DNA of 64,000 nt. Origin: Tetragonia tetragonoides. Its lineage: Eukaryota; Streptophyta; Magnoliopsida; Caryophyllales; Aizoaceae. Both the position numbers and the translations under genes were made by a program. This document shows, in pieces, positions 32,186 to 44,941 of the stretch (the stretch's first letter is position 1; every line of letters begins with the position of its first letter). Location: positions 33,006,501-33,070,500 of the forward strand of contig CM076143.1 in the NCBI GenBank assembly GCA_038025085.1, read 5' to 3'. Below the pieces are notes generated by a model. That model saw only the letters and a program-made list of their open reading frames with translations, made no database searches and had not been told where the DNA came from.

Positions 32186-35100
32186 ATGTTTGGAAGAGAA
32201 GAACCAACTACACCTGTAGACCCTAATGATGACCAAGAACAAGATGAACGCCTAGAATCACTAGAGACCCTGTGCCAATTCTTTGGCAATGCAATTAAGC
32301 AACAAATAGAAGATAAGGAGAAAGAGAAAGCCAAGGCCGAAGCTGAGGCTAAAGACCCACAAGCTGTTATGTTTAAGAACTTAGCCGCCCACTCACCACC
32401 TACTTTTGAAAGAGGATCCGACCCATTAGCGTTAGAAAACTGGATTAGGAACATGGAAAAGATATTTGAGGCTATAGGTTGTCCTGAGAGTCTGAAAGTG
32501 AAGAGTTGACAATATTACCTTAGAGGAGAGGCAGATGATTGGTGGCAGGTATCTAAGGAAGCTTACTTAGAGGATAAGGAATTTAATTGGAAGAAGTTTG
32601 TGATAAGGATTAGGGAGAGATTTTACCCTAGAGCTTTGAGAAGGAGGAAACAACAAGAATTTGAGGATTTGACCCAAGGAAATATGAGTGTGACCGCATA
32701 TGCTGCGAAATTCCATGAGTTCTCTCGATTTGCTGAGAATTTAGTTAAGGATGAGAAGGAAAGAGTTGAAAGGTTTGAGGATGGACTTGTTTGGCTTATC
32801 CAAGAGTTAGTGGCAGGATCATCTAGTACTTTTCAGTAAGCTCATGATAAGGCTATCAACATTGAGAGAATTCGTGATAGGAGAGCTACGATAATTGGGA
32901 AACGTCGTTACATAGAAGAAAAGAGTGAAGGATCTAATGGATGTAATTGGAGAAAGAAATTTAGAAGTGATACACCAGCTAAGAGTATCAGTTCTTATCG
33001 TCCTAGTAGTCAAGGAGATAGTAGCAGAAATGGAGGATCACAGTACTTTCCTAAGAATGGAAATGGGAATAGTGTTTGTCGTAGAGGCGGGAGGTTTCAC
33101 CCCGGTCGTCCATACCCTGCTAATCAAGGAAGTTGTTTTATATGTCGTCAGCCTAGGCATAGAGCAAATATGTGTCCTAACAAAAGGCAATTTCCCTCTA
33201 GAGATAATTTTACCCGTAGTGGCAACTCGTCAGCTAACCCCAACCATGGCAACAATAATACTCAGACACGAGGAAACCTGAACCCAGCGCCACGTGTGAC
33301 CTTTGCACGACCTATCGTTAGCCAGGTAGTCAGTAGCAACAAGGGGAAAATTCATGCTATGAGTCAGCGTGACGTAGACGCGAACCCGAATATTGTGACC
33401 GGTACTTTTCTTATTTCATCTTACCCTGCTTATGTGTTATTTGCTACTGGTGCAAGTCATTCATTTATAGCCACATCATTCATGACTAAACACGGGTTAA
33501 CACCAAATTACTCATGTGAAATGGATATTACCACACCTAATTGTATGACTCTGTCGTGTCGAAACATGATAAATGACTGTCCTATTGTGATTGTTAAGAC
33601 GTCATTACCTGGGGATTTGATTTAGTTGGACTTGTCAGATTTTGATGCTATCTTAGGGATGGATTGGTTGAGTAAGTATCGTGCGAGAATCGAGTGTCAT
33701 TTGCAGAAAGTTTCACTTAGGACCCCACGAGGAAATAGAGTTTCGTATAGAGTAGTGATAACTGAGCCTAGAGTTAAGATTATCTCTGCAATGAACATTA
33801 AATCACAAATTAGGAAGGGTCATCCAGTTTATTTGTGTTATGTGAGTGATGAGAAATCGACTCCAAATGAATTAGGTAAAATTCAAGTTGTGTCTGAATT
33901 TCCTGATGTTTTTCCTGATGAAATTCCCGGTATGCCGCCACAAAGAACCATAGACTTCACTATCGATCTTATTCCAGGAACCGCACCTATATCTAAAGCA
34001 CCATATAGGATGGCCCGAGAAGAAATCAAGGAATTGAAAAAGCAGTTAGAGGAATTACTAGAGAAAGGGTATATACGACCTAGTGTTTCACCTTATGGAG
34101 CCCCTCTCTTATTTGTGAAGAAGAAAGATGGTAGTTTAAGGTTGTGTATTGGTTATCGAGTGTTGAATAAAGTCACTATTAAGAATAAATACCCGTTGCC
34201 TAGAATTGATGATTTATTTGACCCACTGAAAGGGGCAGAGATATATTCTAAGATTTATTTGAGATCAAGATATCACCAGTTGAGGATTAAGGAGGAAGAT
34301 ATACCCAAGACTGCATTTAGGACTCGTTATGGGCATTATGAGTTTACAGTTATGCCTTTTGGGTTAACTAATACTCCAGCCGCATTTATGGATCTTATGC
34401 ATCGAATTTTTGAGCCTTACCTTGATCAGTTTGTTGTACTTTTCATAGATGATATCTTAGTGTATTCCAGGAACAAAGATGATCATGTTAAGAACTTGAC
34501 AGTTGTATTATAGACCCTTAGAGACCATCAGTTGTATGCTAAGCTTTCTAAGTGTGAATTTTAGTTGGAGGAAGTAGGATTTTTGGGACATGTTATGACT
34601 AAGGATGGAATTTCTGTTGACCCTATCTAGATTAAGGCAGTTAAGGAGTGGACTAAACCTACTAACATGGGTGAAGTCCGCAGCTTTTTGGGATTAGCCG
34701 ATTATTATCCGAGATTTGTAGAGAATTTTTCTAAGTTAGCTCAACCCTTAACTAATTTGCTTAGGAAGACCATGAAATTTGTATGGAATGAGAAGTATGA
34801 ACTAGCTTTTCAGGAGTTGAAGAAGAGACTGACAACCGCACCTGTTTTAGCTTTACCAACGGAAGGAGAGGAATATGAGGTTTATAGTGATGCGTCTAAG
34901 AATGGACTAAGTTGTGTAGTGATGCATAATGGGAGAGTGATTGCTTATGCTTCACGGCAGTTGAAACCATATGAGGTTAATTATCCTACCCATGACCTAG
35001 AATTAGCCGCAGTTGTGTTTGCCCTTAAGATTTGGAGGCATTATTTGTATGGAGTTAAGTGTAGAGTTTTTACTGATCATAAGAGTCTTAAGTATATTTT

Positions 35101-36775
35101 CACCCAAAGAAAGTTAAATTTGAGGCAGAGAAGATGGTTAGATTTGCTTAAGGACTATGATTTGGAGATTAAGTATCACGAAGGGAAAGCAAATGTAGTA
35201 GCAGATGCACTTAGCAGAAAGACTAGACATTCCATGGAATTACCTGAGAAATTAAGAGAGGAGATGGAGAAATTAAATTTGGAGATTGTAAAATCGGGTG
35301 TACCAAATGGAGTCATTAGTATTCTTACCGTTCGACCTACTTTGTTTGATGAGATTCGTGAATTACAAGTTAATGACTGACAAATTCAGAAGATTAGAGA
35401 AGCTTTGAGGTTAGGAAAAACCGAAGGATTTGAGGAACATGAGGATGGAAGTTTAAGGTTTAAAGGACGTTGGTGTGTACCTAATAATGATGAATTAAGA
35501 AAAAGAATTTTGGAGGAAGCACACAATACACCTTATTCTGTTCACCCTGGAGGAAATAAGTTGTATAAGGATTTAAAGAAGTATTTCTGGTGAAAAGGAA
35601 TGAAATCTGATGTAGCTCAATTTGTACCCAGATGTCTTACTTGTCAGAAAGTTAAAAGTGAATTTCAAAGAGCTGGAGGATTACTGCAGCCTTTAGAGAT
35701 TCCAAGTTGGGAGTGGGAGTCAATATCTATGGATTTTGTTACTAGATTACCAACTACTGCTAAGGGGATGAATGCTATTTGGGTAATAGTAGATAGGTTA
35801 ACCAAGTTAGCGAGGTTTATAGCCATCAAGGATACTTGGAGTATGAATCAATTGGCTGAAGCTTATGTTAAGGATATTGTGAGATTGCATGAAGTACCAC
35901 AGGACCTTATTTCAGATAGAGATTTGAGCTTTTTATTGCATTTTTTGGAGAAATTGCAAGTTACATTTGGGACTAAGTTGAAATTTAGCACAGCATTTCA
36001 CCCTGCTACAGATGGACAGACTGAGAGAACCAACCGTACTCTTGAGGATATGTTGAGATCTTGTACTTTGGAGTTTAAAGGAACTTGGAAAAAGCAATTA
36101 CTGTTAATTGAGTTTTCTTATAACAACAGTTATCATGCTAGCATAGACCAAGCACCTTATGAGGCATTATATGGAAGAAAATGTCGGAGTCCATTGTGTT
36201 GGAATGATATTGGTGAGACTGTGATATTAGGACCAGAAATGATTCAGGAGACTATGTATCAGATCCGAATGATTAAGGATAAGTTGAAAGTACCTCAGGA
36301 TCGACAGAAGAGTTATAGCGATCGGAGAAGAAGACCACTTGAATTTCAGATTGGAGATAAGGTTATGTTGAAGATTTCATCGATGAAAGGGATTAAGAGA
36401 TTTGGAAGGAAAGGGAAATTAAGCCCTAAGTATATTGGACCCTATGAGATTGTAGATCGAGTAGGAGAACTTGCTTATCGATTAGCTCTACCACCTGAAC
36501 TTTCTAAAATCCATGACGTATTTCATGTATCCCAACTTCGGAAATATCTTCCAGATGAAACTCACGTGATCAGACCCGAGCTAATCAGTTTAGATGAGGA
36601 TCTAACTTTTGAAGAGAATCCAGTAGCTATTCTAGACGGTAAGGATGGGGTACTTCGAAATAAAGTTACACCGTTAGTAAAAGTACTTTGGTATAGTCAG
36701 ACCGTAGAAGAAACTACCTGGGAATCTGAAGGTGACATGCATACCCAATACCCCTACCTTTTCGAATATGGTTAG
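32186..36775 (+). pseudogene. gag-pol: Gag-Pol polyprotein of chromovirus, one frame with eight stops
   Basis: One uninterrupted reading frame of 4.6 kb with no frameshift, broken only by stops at 32507, 32837, 33623, 34511, 34562, 34628, 35378 and 35591. Gag (MFGREEPTTPVD) has LRGEADDWWQ and a knuckle CFICRQPRHRANMC. Protease has VLFATGASHSFIA, where the usual DTGA/DSGA is ATGA (the catalytic Asp is lost). RT shows [12 protein letters not shown] and catalytic FIDD (near 34445), but motif A reads [10 protein letters not shown] instead of KIDLRSGYHQ, losing the first catalytic Asp. RNase H has [12 protein letters not shown] and DHKSLKYIF. Integrase has HPGGN, CLTCQKVK, MDFVTRLP, ISDRDLSF and TDGQTERTNRTLEDMLR. 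The C-terminal chromodomain begins PVAILDGKDGVLRNK and ends MHTQYPYLF. Loss of catalytic residues confirms that it is dead. Confidence 0.95.
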
Positions 36776-36803
36776 TCTTTGCTTTAAATTTCGGGACGAA
36801 ATT

Positions 36804-36821
36804 TCTTTAAGTTGAGTAGAT
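36804..36821 (+). promoter_or_regulatory. Degenerate polypurine tract of chromovirus
   Basis: TTCTTTAAGTTGAGTAGAT stands directly before TGTAGTATCC. Intact Del/Tekay elements have a G-rich purine tract at this place, here weakened. Confidence 0.7.
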
Positions 36822-39800
36822 TGTAGTATCCCAAAAATTTAAACTCAATTATTAAACTAAAATAGTGATTAATTAGCATAAAATTTTTCGCTTAACTTGC
36901 TAAGTATGATTAACGTGTCTAATGCATGCATTTAATACGTAACTATAAACTAATCTATATGCTAATCTCGTTTTAAGTTAAAAAACACTTGATTAATTAA
37001 CTAAACTACTTAATTAACTTACTTAACTTATGTTTACGCTTTGCTTAGGCATAATTAGACCTTTGCTTATGTTGATGACCGAATTAGGAGATATTAGGCT
37101 AGGATTAGCAAATTTTCACTTTTCTCTAATTACCTTACTATTCACTTATGCTTACTTGTGAACTAACCATGACATTCCTTTACACTTGTCATTTATTTAC
37201 CTTGACACCATGTTATGCATGCTTACTATGCTAAACTAGAAAACATGCCATGTTCCATTGTTTGTTAATATGACTAGGCTAAGTAAACAAGCAAAATAAA
37301 AACTATACAAGGGAGAAGGAGAGTTACGGGTAGAAGAGAGAAAGAAAGAAAAGAAGAGAAACGCCTTAGCCTTTAAAAACCAAGTGTAAGAAAAAGCTCC
37401 AATTGAGATCAAAAGCAAAACAAAATCTTTCTTCCCAAATATTAAAACCAAAGCAACAAGCAAAGCTTACAAAATCTCACTTTTGTTCTTCCCCAAAACC
37501 AAAAACATCGTCTTTCTCAAAGGATAGAATATTCTGTTGCATTCTTTCTTTATACATCATCATCTTACAATCCAATCTCACTTAAATTCTAAGCAAAAAT
37601 AAAGAACAAAAATGAGGTAGAAAGAGAAGAAGAAGTCGTGAGGTAGAGAAGGGAAAGAGAGAAGAATTTTGCTAAGAAAACTTAAACAAATTCATGCATT
37701 AATCATCTATATTATCTTGTCTTTGCTTCTAATCATTATTCCATCATTTATTCTAAACTCTAACGTGATCATCATCTCTTTTCTTCACCACCGACTCCAC
37801 CACCTGTAAGGACCCAGGATTTCTACGGCCACGGAGTACGTCCTTATAGAAAATTTGTAAGCTGGGGGCTTTAGATAACTTTAAGGGACCATCGAATTAG
37901 AAAAGCTTTTGAAGAAACTTGAATTGAATAAAAACCATGAAAGAGATCACAAATCTACTATCGGCGTTTTATCGAAGGGACAAACCGAGGGGACAATCCG
38001 ATGGGACAACCCAGTAGCACGATAAGTGAACTAATCATGCTTTTAGAAAGACTCCCAGTATAGAACATATGAGTACCCAAGAATAAAGGGTTCGGGGGCG
38101 AAGGTACAAGGTGGGAAGGTGTTAGGCACCCAACTCGCCTGTTTATGACGGCCTCTACTAACTCAAGTTTGCTTAATAATTTAAAGACATAATTCCCATG
38201 CAAAACCGGATTAACAAGCTAGACTTAGACTATTATTTGGTTCATCACAAGCATCACAACATTTATTATTAATCATTGTTTAGACGTGCATTCGATTGAC
38301 AAGTTGGGCAGCGCAACGACTATGCAGACGATACTTAGGAAGCAATAAAAGCGTTATTCTAGCATGATATCTACAGTATGACTACTGGAAAAATAAACAG
38401 TCAGATAATTAATTTAATTTGAGCCCTCAGGAATTTGTACTTGAATTGTAGGCTATATTTGACAAGAATAGTAAAAATAGATCTCATGTTTGGAAGAAAG
38501 AGGGCGAAGCTCGGTCTTAATACTCCCGAGAATAGAGGTTGTCAAGTGTAGACGGTGTGTTTTGAACTGAGGGTGAAGGGTTGTTTATGTAGGCGTGGGG
38601 AAGTAGGGTTGGACGACAGAAATTGAGCTGAAAAATGAGACGGGCCTGAAAAATGAGCCGGGCCCAAAGCAGGGTCAGCGCCGCTAGCGGCCCTGGGAAA
38701 CTGGTCAGCGCCGCTAGCGGCCCTAGGACTTATTTCAGGGCCGCTGACGGCTCTCAGCCGCCAGCTGGATGTCGTCATAATGATGACATCCAGTCTACTT
38801 TTATTTTCCCAAGGAATTTTTGTTTTCCGAAAAATATTGAAAGATCGTTTTACCCTTGGACGGTAAAAGACGGTTCTACCCCTAAATCGCAACTTGGCAA
38901 CCGGGAGTCGAAAAAAGGCATGAGACGTGTCGTTGGAAAGCTCTTGAACGGGGCTTCTGAATGGAATGGAATGAAGGAGTGTTTGGAGGAAAAACCTGAG
39001 ACCTTATCTTAACTATTAAAGCAAAAATAGTCGTTCAAGTTTATAAATTACTCCTTTCATCATCGGGCTTTTGTGGAGAAATCTGGGGACGCTTTTTTGG
39101 TGTCTATATCACCTTAGCTCCACCGTCACCCGAACGTGAAGCTCCCGGACCTTCAAGAGCTACCACGAGACACCATCAAGGTTTAACCTCATGCACTACT
39201 ATTTATCTAAAGCTTAACTTAACATTATCACCTAAAGTTTATTATTAAGAAATAAAACCCTAGCAAGTATATATGATTATAATCAAAAGTATAAACGAAA
39301 AAGGTTTAAGAAACCAAGTTCTAAATAATCTTGACTTAAAAATCCAAGTTATGTTGTTGCATGTCCATTTATAAACTTACGTAAACTTGATCTTGACTAT
39401 TTATGACCAAAATTATTTATCCACTATTTATTTCTAATTTTCTCTAAATATCTGTTAAGCACTTTCGAAGGTTAAATTGGTAGAATAAAAAGTGGAATTA
39501 CCAAATGAAATGATAAAAAAGGTTTGGAGATTAAAAAGAGTAATTTTTAGTATAAAAGGGCTCAAGGACGAAAAGAAATAAAAGAAGAGGAAATGAAAAG
39601 GATGTTTATTAATACTTAAACATGTTTGTTTAATTAATTAGGGACTTGTGCTAGTAGTGAGTGATCAAGGAAGTTAAGGAAATGAAGTGTGTTTCGAAGC
39701 TTAAGGAAGGTATACTCATGTCCAGTAAAACCCTTTATTTCGATTTAATGAATTAAGAACATAAGCATGGATTTTCCTATAATTATATGCTATATGTATA

Positions 39801-41370
39801 TATATATGAATAAGGGTACGTTTGTGAAGTTGTATAGAAGATTGCATGTGATTATTTTCGTAACATGGCCGAATGGATATGATGTTGCATGTTAATGCTT
39901 ACTTGATAATTACATGAGGATTAAAGTTTGATATTTAAGCTTGGTAACTATATGTACATAACCGAATGGATTATGATCTTGATGACAAGTTTTATTGGAT
40001 GTTTGTTTAATGATTTACTTAATTATTTATGAGTATGCGTATAAGATGATTGAGTGAGCTTAAGGTTGAATGATAATATTTACTCGATAGATTGCATGTT
40101 AAGTTACGGTTATGTTGAAGAATAAGTATTGATCAATTGTGCTTTCCATGTCTAAGTGACCGAATTGATGTTAAGTAATGATAATGACTTGCTAAAGAGC
40201 TTTATGAGTATACATATGCATGTATGAAGATACGAAGTGTTGAACACAATTTAGAGAATTATTGTGAAAAGGAACAAGTTTGGAAAGTATATGATTTATG
40301 TTAATATGATCATGTTTATTGAGATGAATATGACCGATAAGACAAAAACAAGCATGTCTACTAACTTACTTGTAGTGTGCTCCCAAACTTGGTACCCTTG
40401 GGATATTGAAGAGCATGCCTAGTGTGCACACTTTCATAAAATGTTGTAGGATTAAACCCATTGTGATTATGTTGTAGGGATTAACTAATCCTGAGTATCT
40501 CGCTTAATCATGGTTTAATCTGAGTTTATGTAGGGTATAAACCCGAAGCGAAATGATTATGCCAAAAAGGCCAAATGAATGAATTATGATTTGTAGGGCC
40601 ATCGAACCCGAGTGTAGGACTGATAGAGTCTGAGATGTGCTATGCTCTTCCTCACTACCTAACCTAGAAGTCTAGTCCTTGCATGTTGTGACTTGAGTTA
40701 TTCTATAGATTAATAGAACTCAAAGGTCATTTTCTGAGTACTAACGTCTTTGTGTGCAACGATGGTTGCTTAATACTCTTTGCATGTGAATCTTGTACGT
40801 ATGCATGGTTTTGTACATAAAAGAACAAATTAATTACGCTTATAAGAACAGACAATCTCTTTAAAGAATGATTATTGATATTATTATAAATATTTTTATT
40901 ATGAGTGATGGTTGTTAATGCTAAATGTGTTTTGAGTATAAAACAAAAAGTATTTTACAAAGTGGGGTGAGTATTGCTTAGCTTTCGCTAACTTTCTTTT
41001 GTTTTTGTGTTATCTCTTCTTTCGTGGATATTGGATCATTTTGACAGATTTTGGGCAAGGGATAGATTGAAGAATGGAAGGAACCCTTTGTGCATTCTTT
41101 GTGCATGTTTTTGCTGCTGTGTATCTCCGTGGCTTCCGTAGATGGAGGAGAACCCATATAACTTAATAGTATAACTAGTGATGTAGCTTTGGAACAATAC
41201 AATCATGTAATTCTTACTTTTATAATATAATATAATCAACTATGTTTGTTGTTCTCTTTATCGATCTTTGCCTTGTGCTTGTCTTGTTACAAGTACGACA
41301 ATAATGTCTTGGATGTGATCAAGGGACCATTAGCATATTTAATTAGAGTTATTCAATCCGGGGCGTTACA
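36822..41370 (+). mobile_element. 3' LTR of chromovirus, interrupted by a solo LTR
   Basis: Homologous to 27718-30958 along its length apart from the insertion 37805-39113. Ends GGGGCGTTACA and is followed by TSD ATAGC. Confidence 0.95.
37805..39108 (-). mobile_element. Solo type-A Ogre/Tat LTR (1304 bp)
   Basis: Complete type-A LTR on the minus strand (plus strand TGTAAGGACCC...GTGTCTATA), with no internal region. Flanks CCACC (37800-37804) and TCACC (39109-39113) are the TSD. The uninterrupted 5' LTR at 28690-28705 reads CCACCACCTTAGC. It carries two GCCGCTAGCGGC palindromes (38680-38691 and 38710-38721). It arose by LTR-LTR recombination of a younger type-A insertion. Confidence 0.95.
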
Positions 41371-42187
41371 ATAGCGTTGACCTCGAGAGTCACATACCTA
41401 CGGGCTTTCTCGATCCCGGAAAGGCTACCGTAACTCTGCATTGTAGTGTCTACATCCTATATATAACAATGATCGCAAGACAATTAGGTAGGTGATCCTA
41501 ATAGCAACTACCAGTCTCCGGTTTAGTCATAAATCTTTACAACTCGTAAAATTTAGCATTTTAGCTAAACCAATAAAACAAGAGTACGTTTTAACGAGAA
41601 TAAATTTCACACAAGTTTATTTTCCACAAATTTACTCAAAAATCATCTACCATCACAACAAAATAAAAATGAACTTCACTCAAGTTTATTTTGACCAAAG
41701 AGTGATAATTGCAACGAGAATAAATTCCACACAAACTTATTTTCCACCGTTAAAGATGAATTACACACAAATTCATTCTTCACATGCAATTTTTTTTTTT
41801 TTGGGAATTTTCAAATTAGCAAGAAAAACAATTTCACGCAAATTGGGTTTCCACATTAGCTGAACTACAGTTCTCAACCTAGAAATTCTATGTTTGCCTA
41901 CACATGATTTTCTAAGAGCAAAAGAAAGAATAAAAAAACCGGCATACCCGACAATTGGTACCTACGGTAACCAAATGCTCCTTCTTCTTGAAAATAAGAT
42001 CGCGGGGCTCCCAACGATCGGTAGAATGGAAATCACTACGAGTGAACTCATACTGGACTAACCGGCGCTCACCCACCCGGTGACGGGGTATACCGGAAAT
42101 GAAGACCCGAGTAAAAACATTCGGGGCCTCCCTCATAACAATATCTTGCTCTTTCCTTTTCCCACCTCCTCTAAGTTTGGGAGCCAT
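41371..42187 (-). pseudogene. Antisense PMD gene of element B, exon 1 and first half of exon 2
   Basis: Exon 1, 42187-41948 (80 codons, phase 0), begins MAPKLRGGGKRKEQDIV and has EFTRSDFHSTDRWEPRDL; its donor is GTATGC. The intron runs to acceptor ATGCAG; exon 2 starts at 41435 (SYGSLSGIEKARRYVT) and is cut at the chromovirus TSD in the codons for NAI, resuming at 27712. MAPK starts, exon lengths and the GFGH block match the A1 and D PMD genes, although the sequence is much diverged. Only about 95 bp separate its ATG from the 3' LTR, so its promoter and the 3'UTR repeats have been deleted. Confidence 0.65.
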
Positions 42188-42281
42188 GGATGAAGAGCAA
42201 AAATGGAATAAAAATATGGAGCTAGGGGCTTTGATAGAGGTTGAGAGCGTGAATAAATGGAGGAGAGAGAGAGGAGAAGGC

Positions 42282-43811
42282 TAAAAAATTGTGTCTATGA
42301 TAAGTCCCCATAAAAACCCGATGATGAAAGATTGGATTTTTCTCGAACTTGGGTTGCGAGAATAATTGCTCTTATGATTAGCCCAGTTCATTTGAATTAA
42401 CCAATGGAAGCCCTTTGTACAGGTGATCCAAACCAGTCTGACTCAATTCATTTGGAGTCCAAAACTGAGAGATATGCCTCTTTGAGAAAGGGAACCCAAA
42501 CCCTTGAGTCAACCCTTGGTGAAACAAGGAAACTCAGTCAATCCTGCATGGACCCCTTCGGAATAGCCTCCCCCGCTTAGAAAGTATGTCAAGCGCCTAA
42601 GCAGGCAGGCCGCTCCAGGTCCAACCGGCCACGCTTGAGTTCAAGCGGTTACCTCTCGGATAAGCGGCTATGCCGCTAGGGCAAGTGGCTTGCCAAGCGG
42701 TTCAACCGCTTGTCCTAACGGTTTAACCCCTTGGCCTAGCTGCCTGCTCGCCTGGACTCTTTCTCGCGGACGGCAAATTCGAAGCCCATTTGATTTCCGT
42801 GCCAAACCCTGACAGCTTTCCCTCTTCTATATAAACAAATCTTAGGGTTCAGTTGAAGGGGTTGGGAATTTGAGAGGTTGGCCTTTCGTTCTGAAAAGGT
42901 TGGCAGTTAGAGACTAGAGGTTCAACATTCTCTATCTCATATTAAGAAACCCTAAATTCTGATTCTACTCCTTCTTTAGGCTAGCCCTAGCACCACAAAA
43001 ATAAACCTTCCTACTTCATCAAGAGCAAGATTTCAAGCATATGAACCCAATAAGCTCATTGTGAACATCCAAGTAATCCAACCTGAGGGTTTTTCAATAA
43101 ATTATATAATTGTTTGTTATTTACTAACGAATTTGGTTTATGTGATATGTACATGCATGGCGCGTTTTGAGCAAAAGGGCTTGTATTGAAACCCATGAAT
43201 GAATGAATGGATAAATGAATGCTTTATTTCTATTTATTGCTTTTATTATGAATCATGCATTGTTTTGAATTGGTGGATAAATCATCTTGTTTGTCTTCTA
43301 ATTTGCAGGGTTAGCATATTTATTGTTCTTAGCATTAAAAAGTCTGTAAATTTGATAAGTTGTTAAAAGTGGTCACATTAGTAATTGTTTGTTCAACCCA
43401 TTAGTTAAAACTAGGAATTTGGACAAATTGAACCTTGTTTGCAACCATAGCATTAATAATCGCGTTGAATTGATTAGTAAAGGTCGTTGTTGTCAACGGG
43501 CGAGTTAGGTGCCTAACACCTTTCTAGCTCGTACTCACGCCCCCGAACTCATTTATGAAGTCAATTTCCCCAATAGGGATTGGGGTGCACAGGAATTGAG
43601 TTGACGTCTTTTTAGACTATCGACTTGACTCCAAGGGTTCCAAATTTCCTTAAATTTGGTGGTGACATCCGACAATCTTAATCATGTCCTTAGTACAAAA
43701 AGAAAAATCTTCATGTGCATTCACACTCAAGAAATTCACGAAACCAAAGACGCTCTCCTAGGCTATCCCGCCGGCCACTCGAAAAAGGGGAGAAAAATCT
43801 TGTAGCCTACA
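42282..43811 (+). mobile_element. 3' LTR of element B (type-B, 5' end truncated)
   Basis: Begins at AAAAAATTGTGTCTATG without the TGTAGACACC start and with no PPT before it, and ends GTAGCCTACA. It has extra segments compared with the 5' LTR (such as 43540-43585). The AGCGG/CCGCT cluster is at 42600-42750 and the TATA box, TCTATATAAAC, at 42832-42842. Confidence 0.85.
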
Positions 43812-44404
43812 CACTTGTAGTAGTTTTTCCAACTACACTTGTAGTAGTTTCCAAATAGTTTGTAGATATTGATGTCTAATGTAACAAACACTAGTCGTCA
43901 TTATATTGGTGTTATTTTTCTTGATGATTAAGTATATGATATTATGTATAATTACGGAATTACCCTTATTACCTTCATTCCAATATACCATAGACATACC
44001 TCCGAAAACTTCTTTCATCTGATATTGATATGTGGATACATGTAGATAGATACACCAATAACACATGTGAATTTGAGATGTAATTCCGAAGGACAAAACT
44101 ACCCTCAACTGGGTTAATTGACCAAACTACCCTAAAAAGCATTAATGCCTAAAAAAGTGGTCTAAAAGCCTTTTTTTGGGGGAAATATTGGGCCAAGTCC
44201 CCTTCCGATACTTGCCACGAGTAGATCTCCAAAAAATAACCAATGTAAAAAAAAAATCGTCCCGTTGGGGGTTGTTTTCGAAAAAGGAGACAGGGACACA
44301 AGGTGCTGAGACCTAAGTATGAAGAAGGGAAGATGCTATGTCATATGGGCTAAGTATGAAAAAGTCCCAAGTATAAAGATATCAAAATGTCCATGCCTGT
44401 GCTA

Positions 44405-44941
44405 GGAAGAAATGTCCATGACACGGCATGTCCCAGCGCCTATGTACCATCACGCAGCACCCATGACCCATGGCGCACCTTGTTCCATGACATGGTGCTG
44501 GAGCGCCTAGTCCCATGATGTAGCAGCACCTTGTCCCTTGGTGTTGCAACGCCTTGTCCCATGGTGTTGCAGCGCCCATATCCCATGGGACTGCAGCGCC
44601 CAATGTCCCATGTCCCATGTCCGATGTCCCAGCGGCCAATGTCCCATGTCCCATGTCCCAACGCCCATGTCCCAGCACCCAAAGTCCCATGTCCCATGTC
44701 CCATGCCCCATGTCTCATGTCCCAGCGCCCATGTCCTAGCACCCAGCGTTCAGCGCCCAGCGCCCATATTCCAGCACCCTTGTCCCAGCGCCTATGTCCC
44801 AGCGCCCATGTGCCAGGGCCCATGTCCCAGCGCCCAGTGAGCGCCCATGTCCCAGCGCCCCAGCGCCCATGTCCCATGTCCCAGCGCCCAGTGAGCGCCC
44901 ATGTCCCATGTCACAGCGCCCAGTGATCACCCATTCCCATG
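44405..44941 (+). repeat. CATGTCCC minisatellite in monomer 2
   Basis: Same short-period array as 17040-17660. The stretch 44570-44700 is the closest relative of the displaced fragment at 60957-61118. Confidence 0.95.

Larger units (their letters stand above)
27718..41370 (+). mobile_element. Tekay/Del-type chromovirus (Ty3/gypsy), nested in B
   Basis: Perfect 5-bp TSD (ATAGC). 5' LTR 27718-30958 (TGTAGTATCCC...GCGTTATA), PBS TGGTATCAGAGC, extra ORF 31156-31803, gag-pol 32186-36775 ending in a chromodomain, PPT region 36804-36821, 3' LTR 36822-41370. The 3' LTR is longer only because of a solo LTR at 37805-39108; without it and one TSD it is 3240 bp against 3241 bp for the 5' LTR. The typical Del/Tekay GGGACGAAATTTCTTTAAG precedes the 3' LTR. 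By eye the LTRs differ by several percent, so the insertion is not recent. Confidence 0.95.
19505..43811 (+). mobile_element. Ogre/Tat-type retrotransposon B (contains a nested chromovirus)
   Basis: Bounded by LTRs 19505-20981 and 42282-43811 and by a 5-bp TSD (AACTT at 19500-19504, CACTT at 43812-43816; the undisturbed satellite reads CACTT). Order: 5' LTR, mutated PBS, leader with a 69-bp tandem repeat, no gag or protease, RT - RNase H - second RNase H - integrase (22098-25605), post-pol spacer, antisense PMD/DUF7745-like gene (42187 to 26087, split by a chromovirus), 3' LTR. Without the 13.65-kb chromovirus it is about 10.65 kb. Confidence 0.9.

Noticed and set aside
36781..36821. An additional gene or promoter after the chromovirus integrase
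   Set aside because: The stretch is the usual Del/Tekay end (GGGACGAAATTTCTTTAAG) before the 3' LTR.
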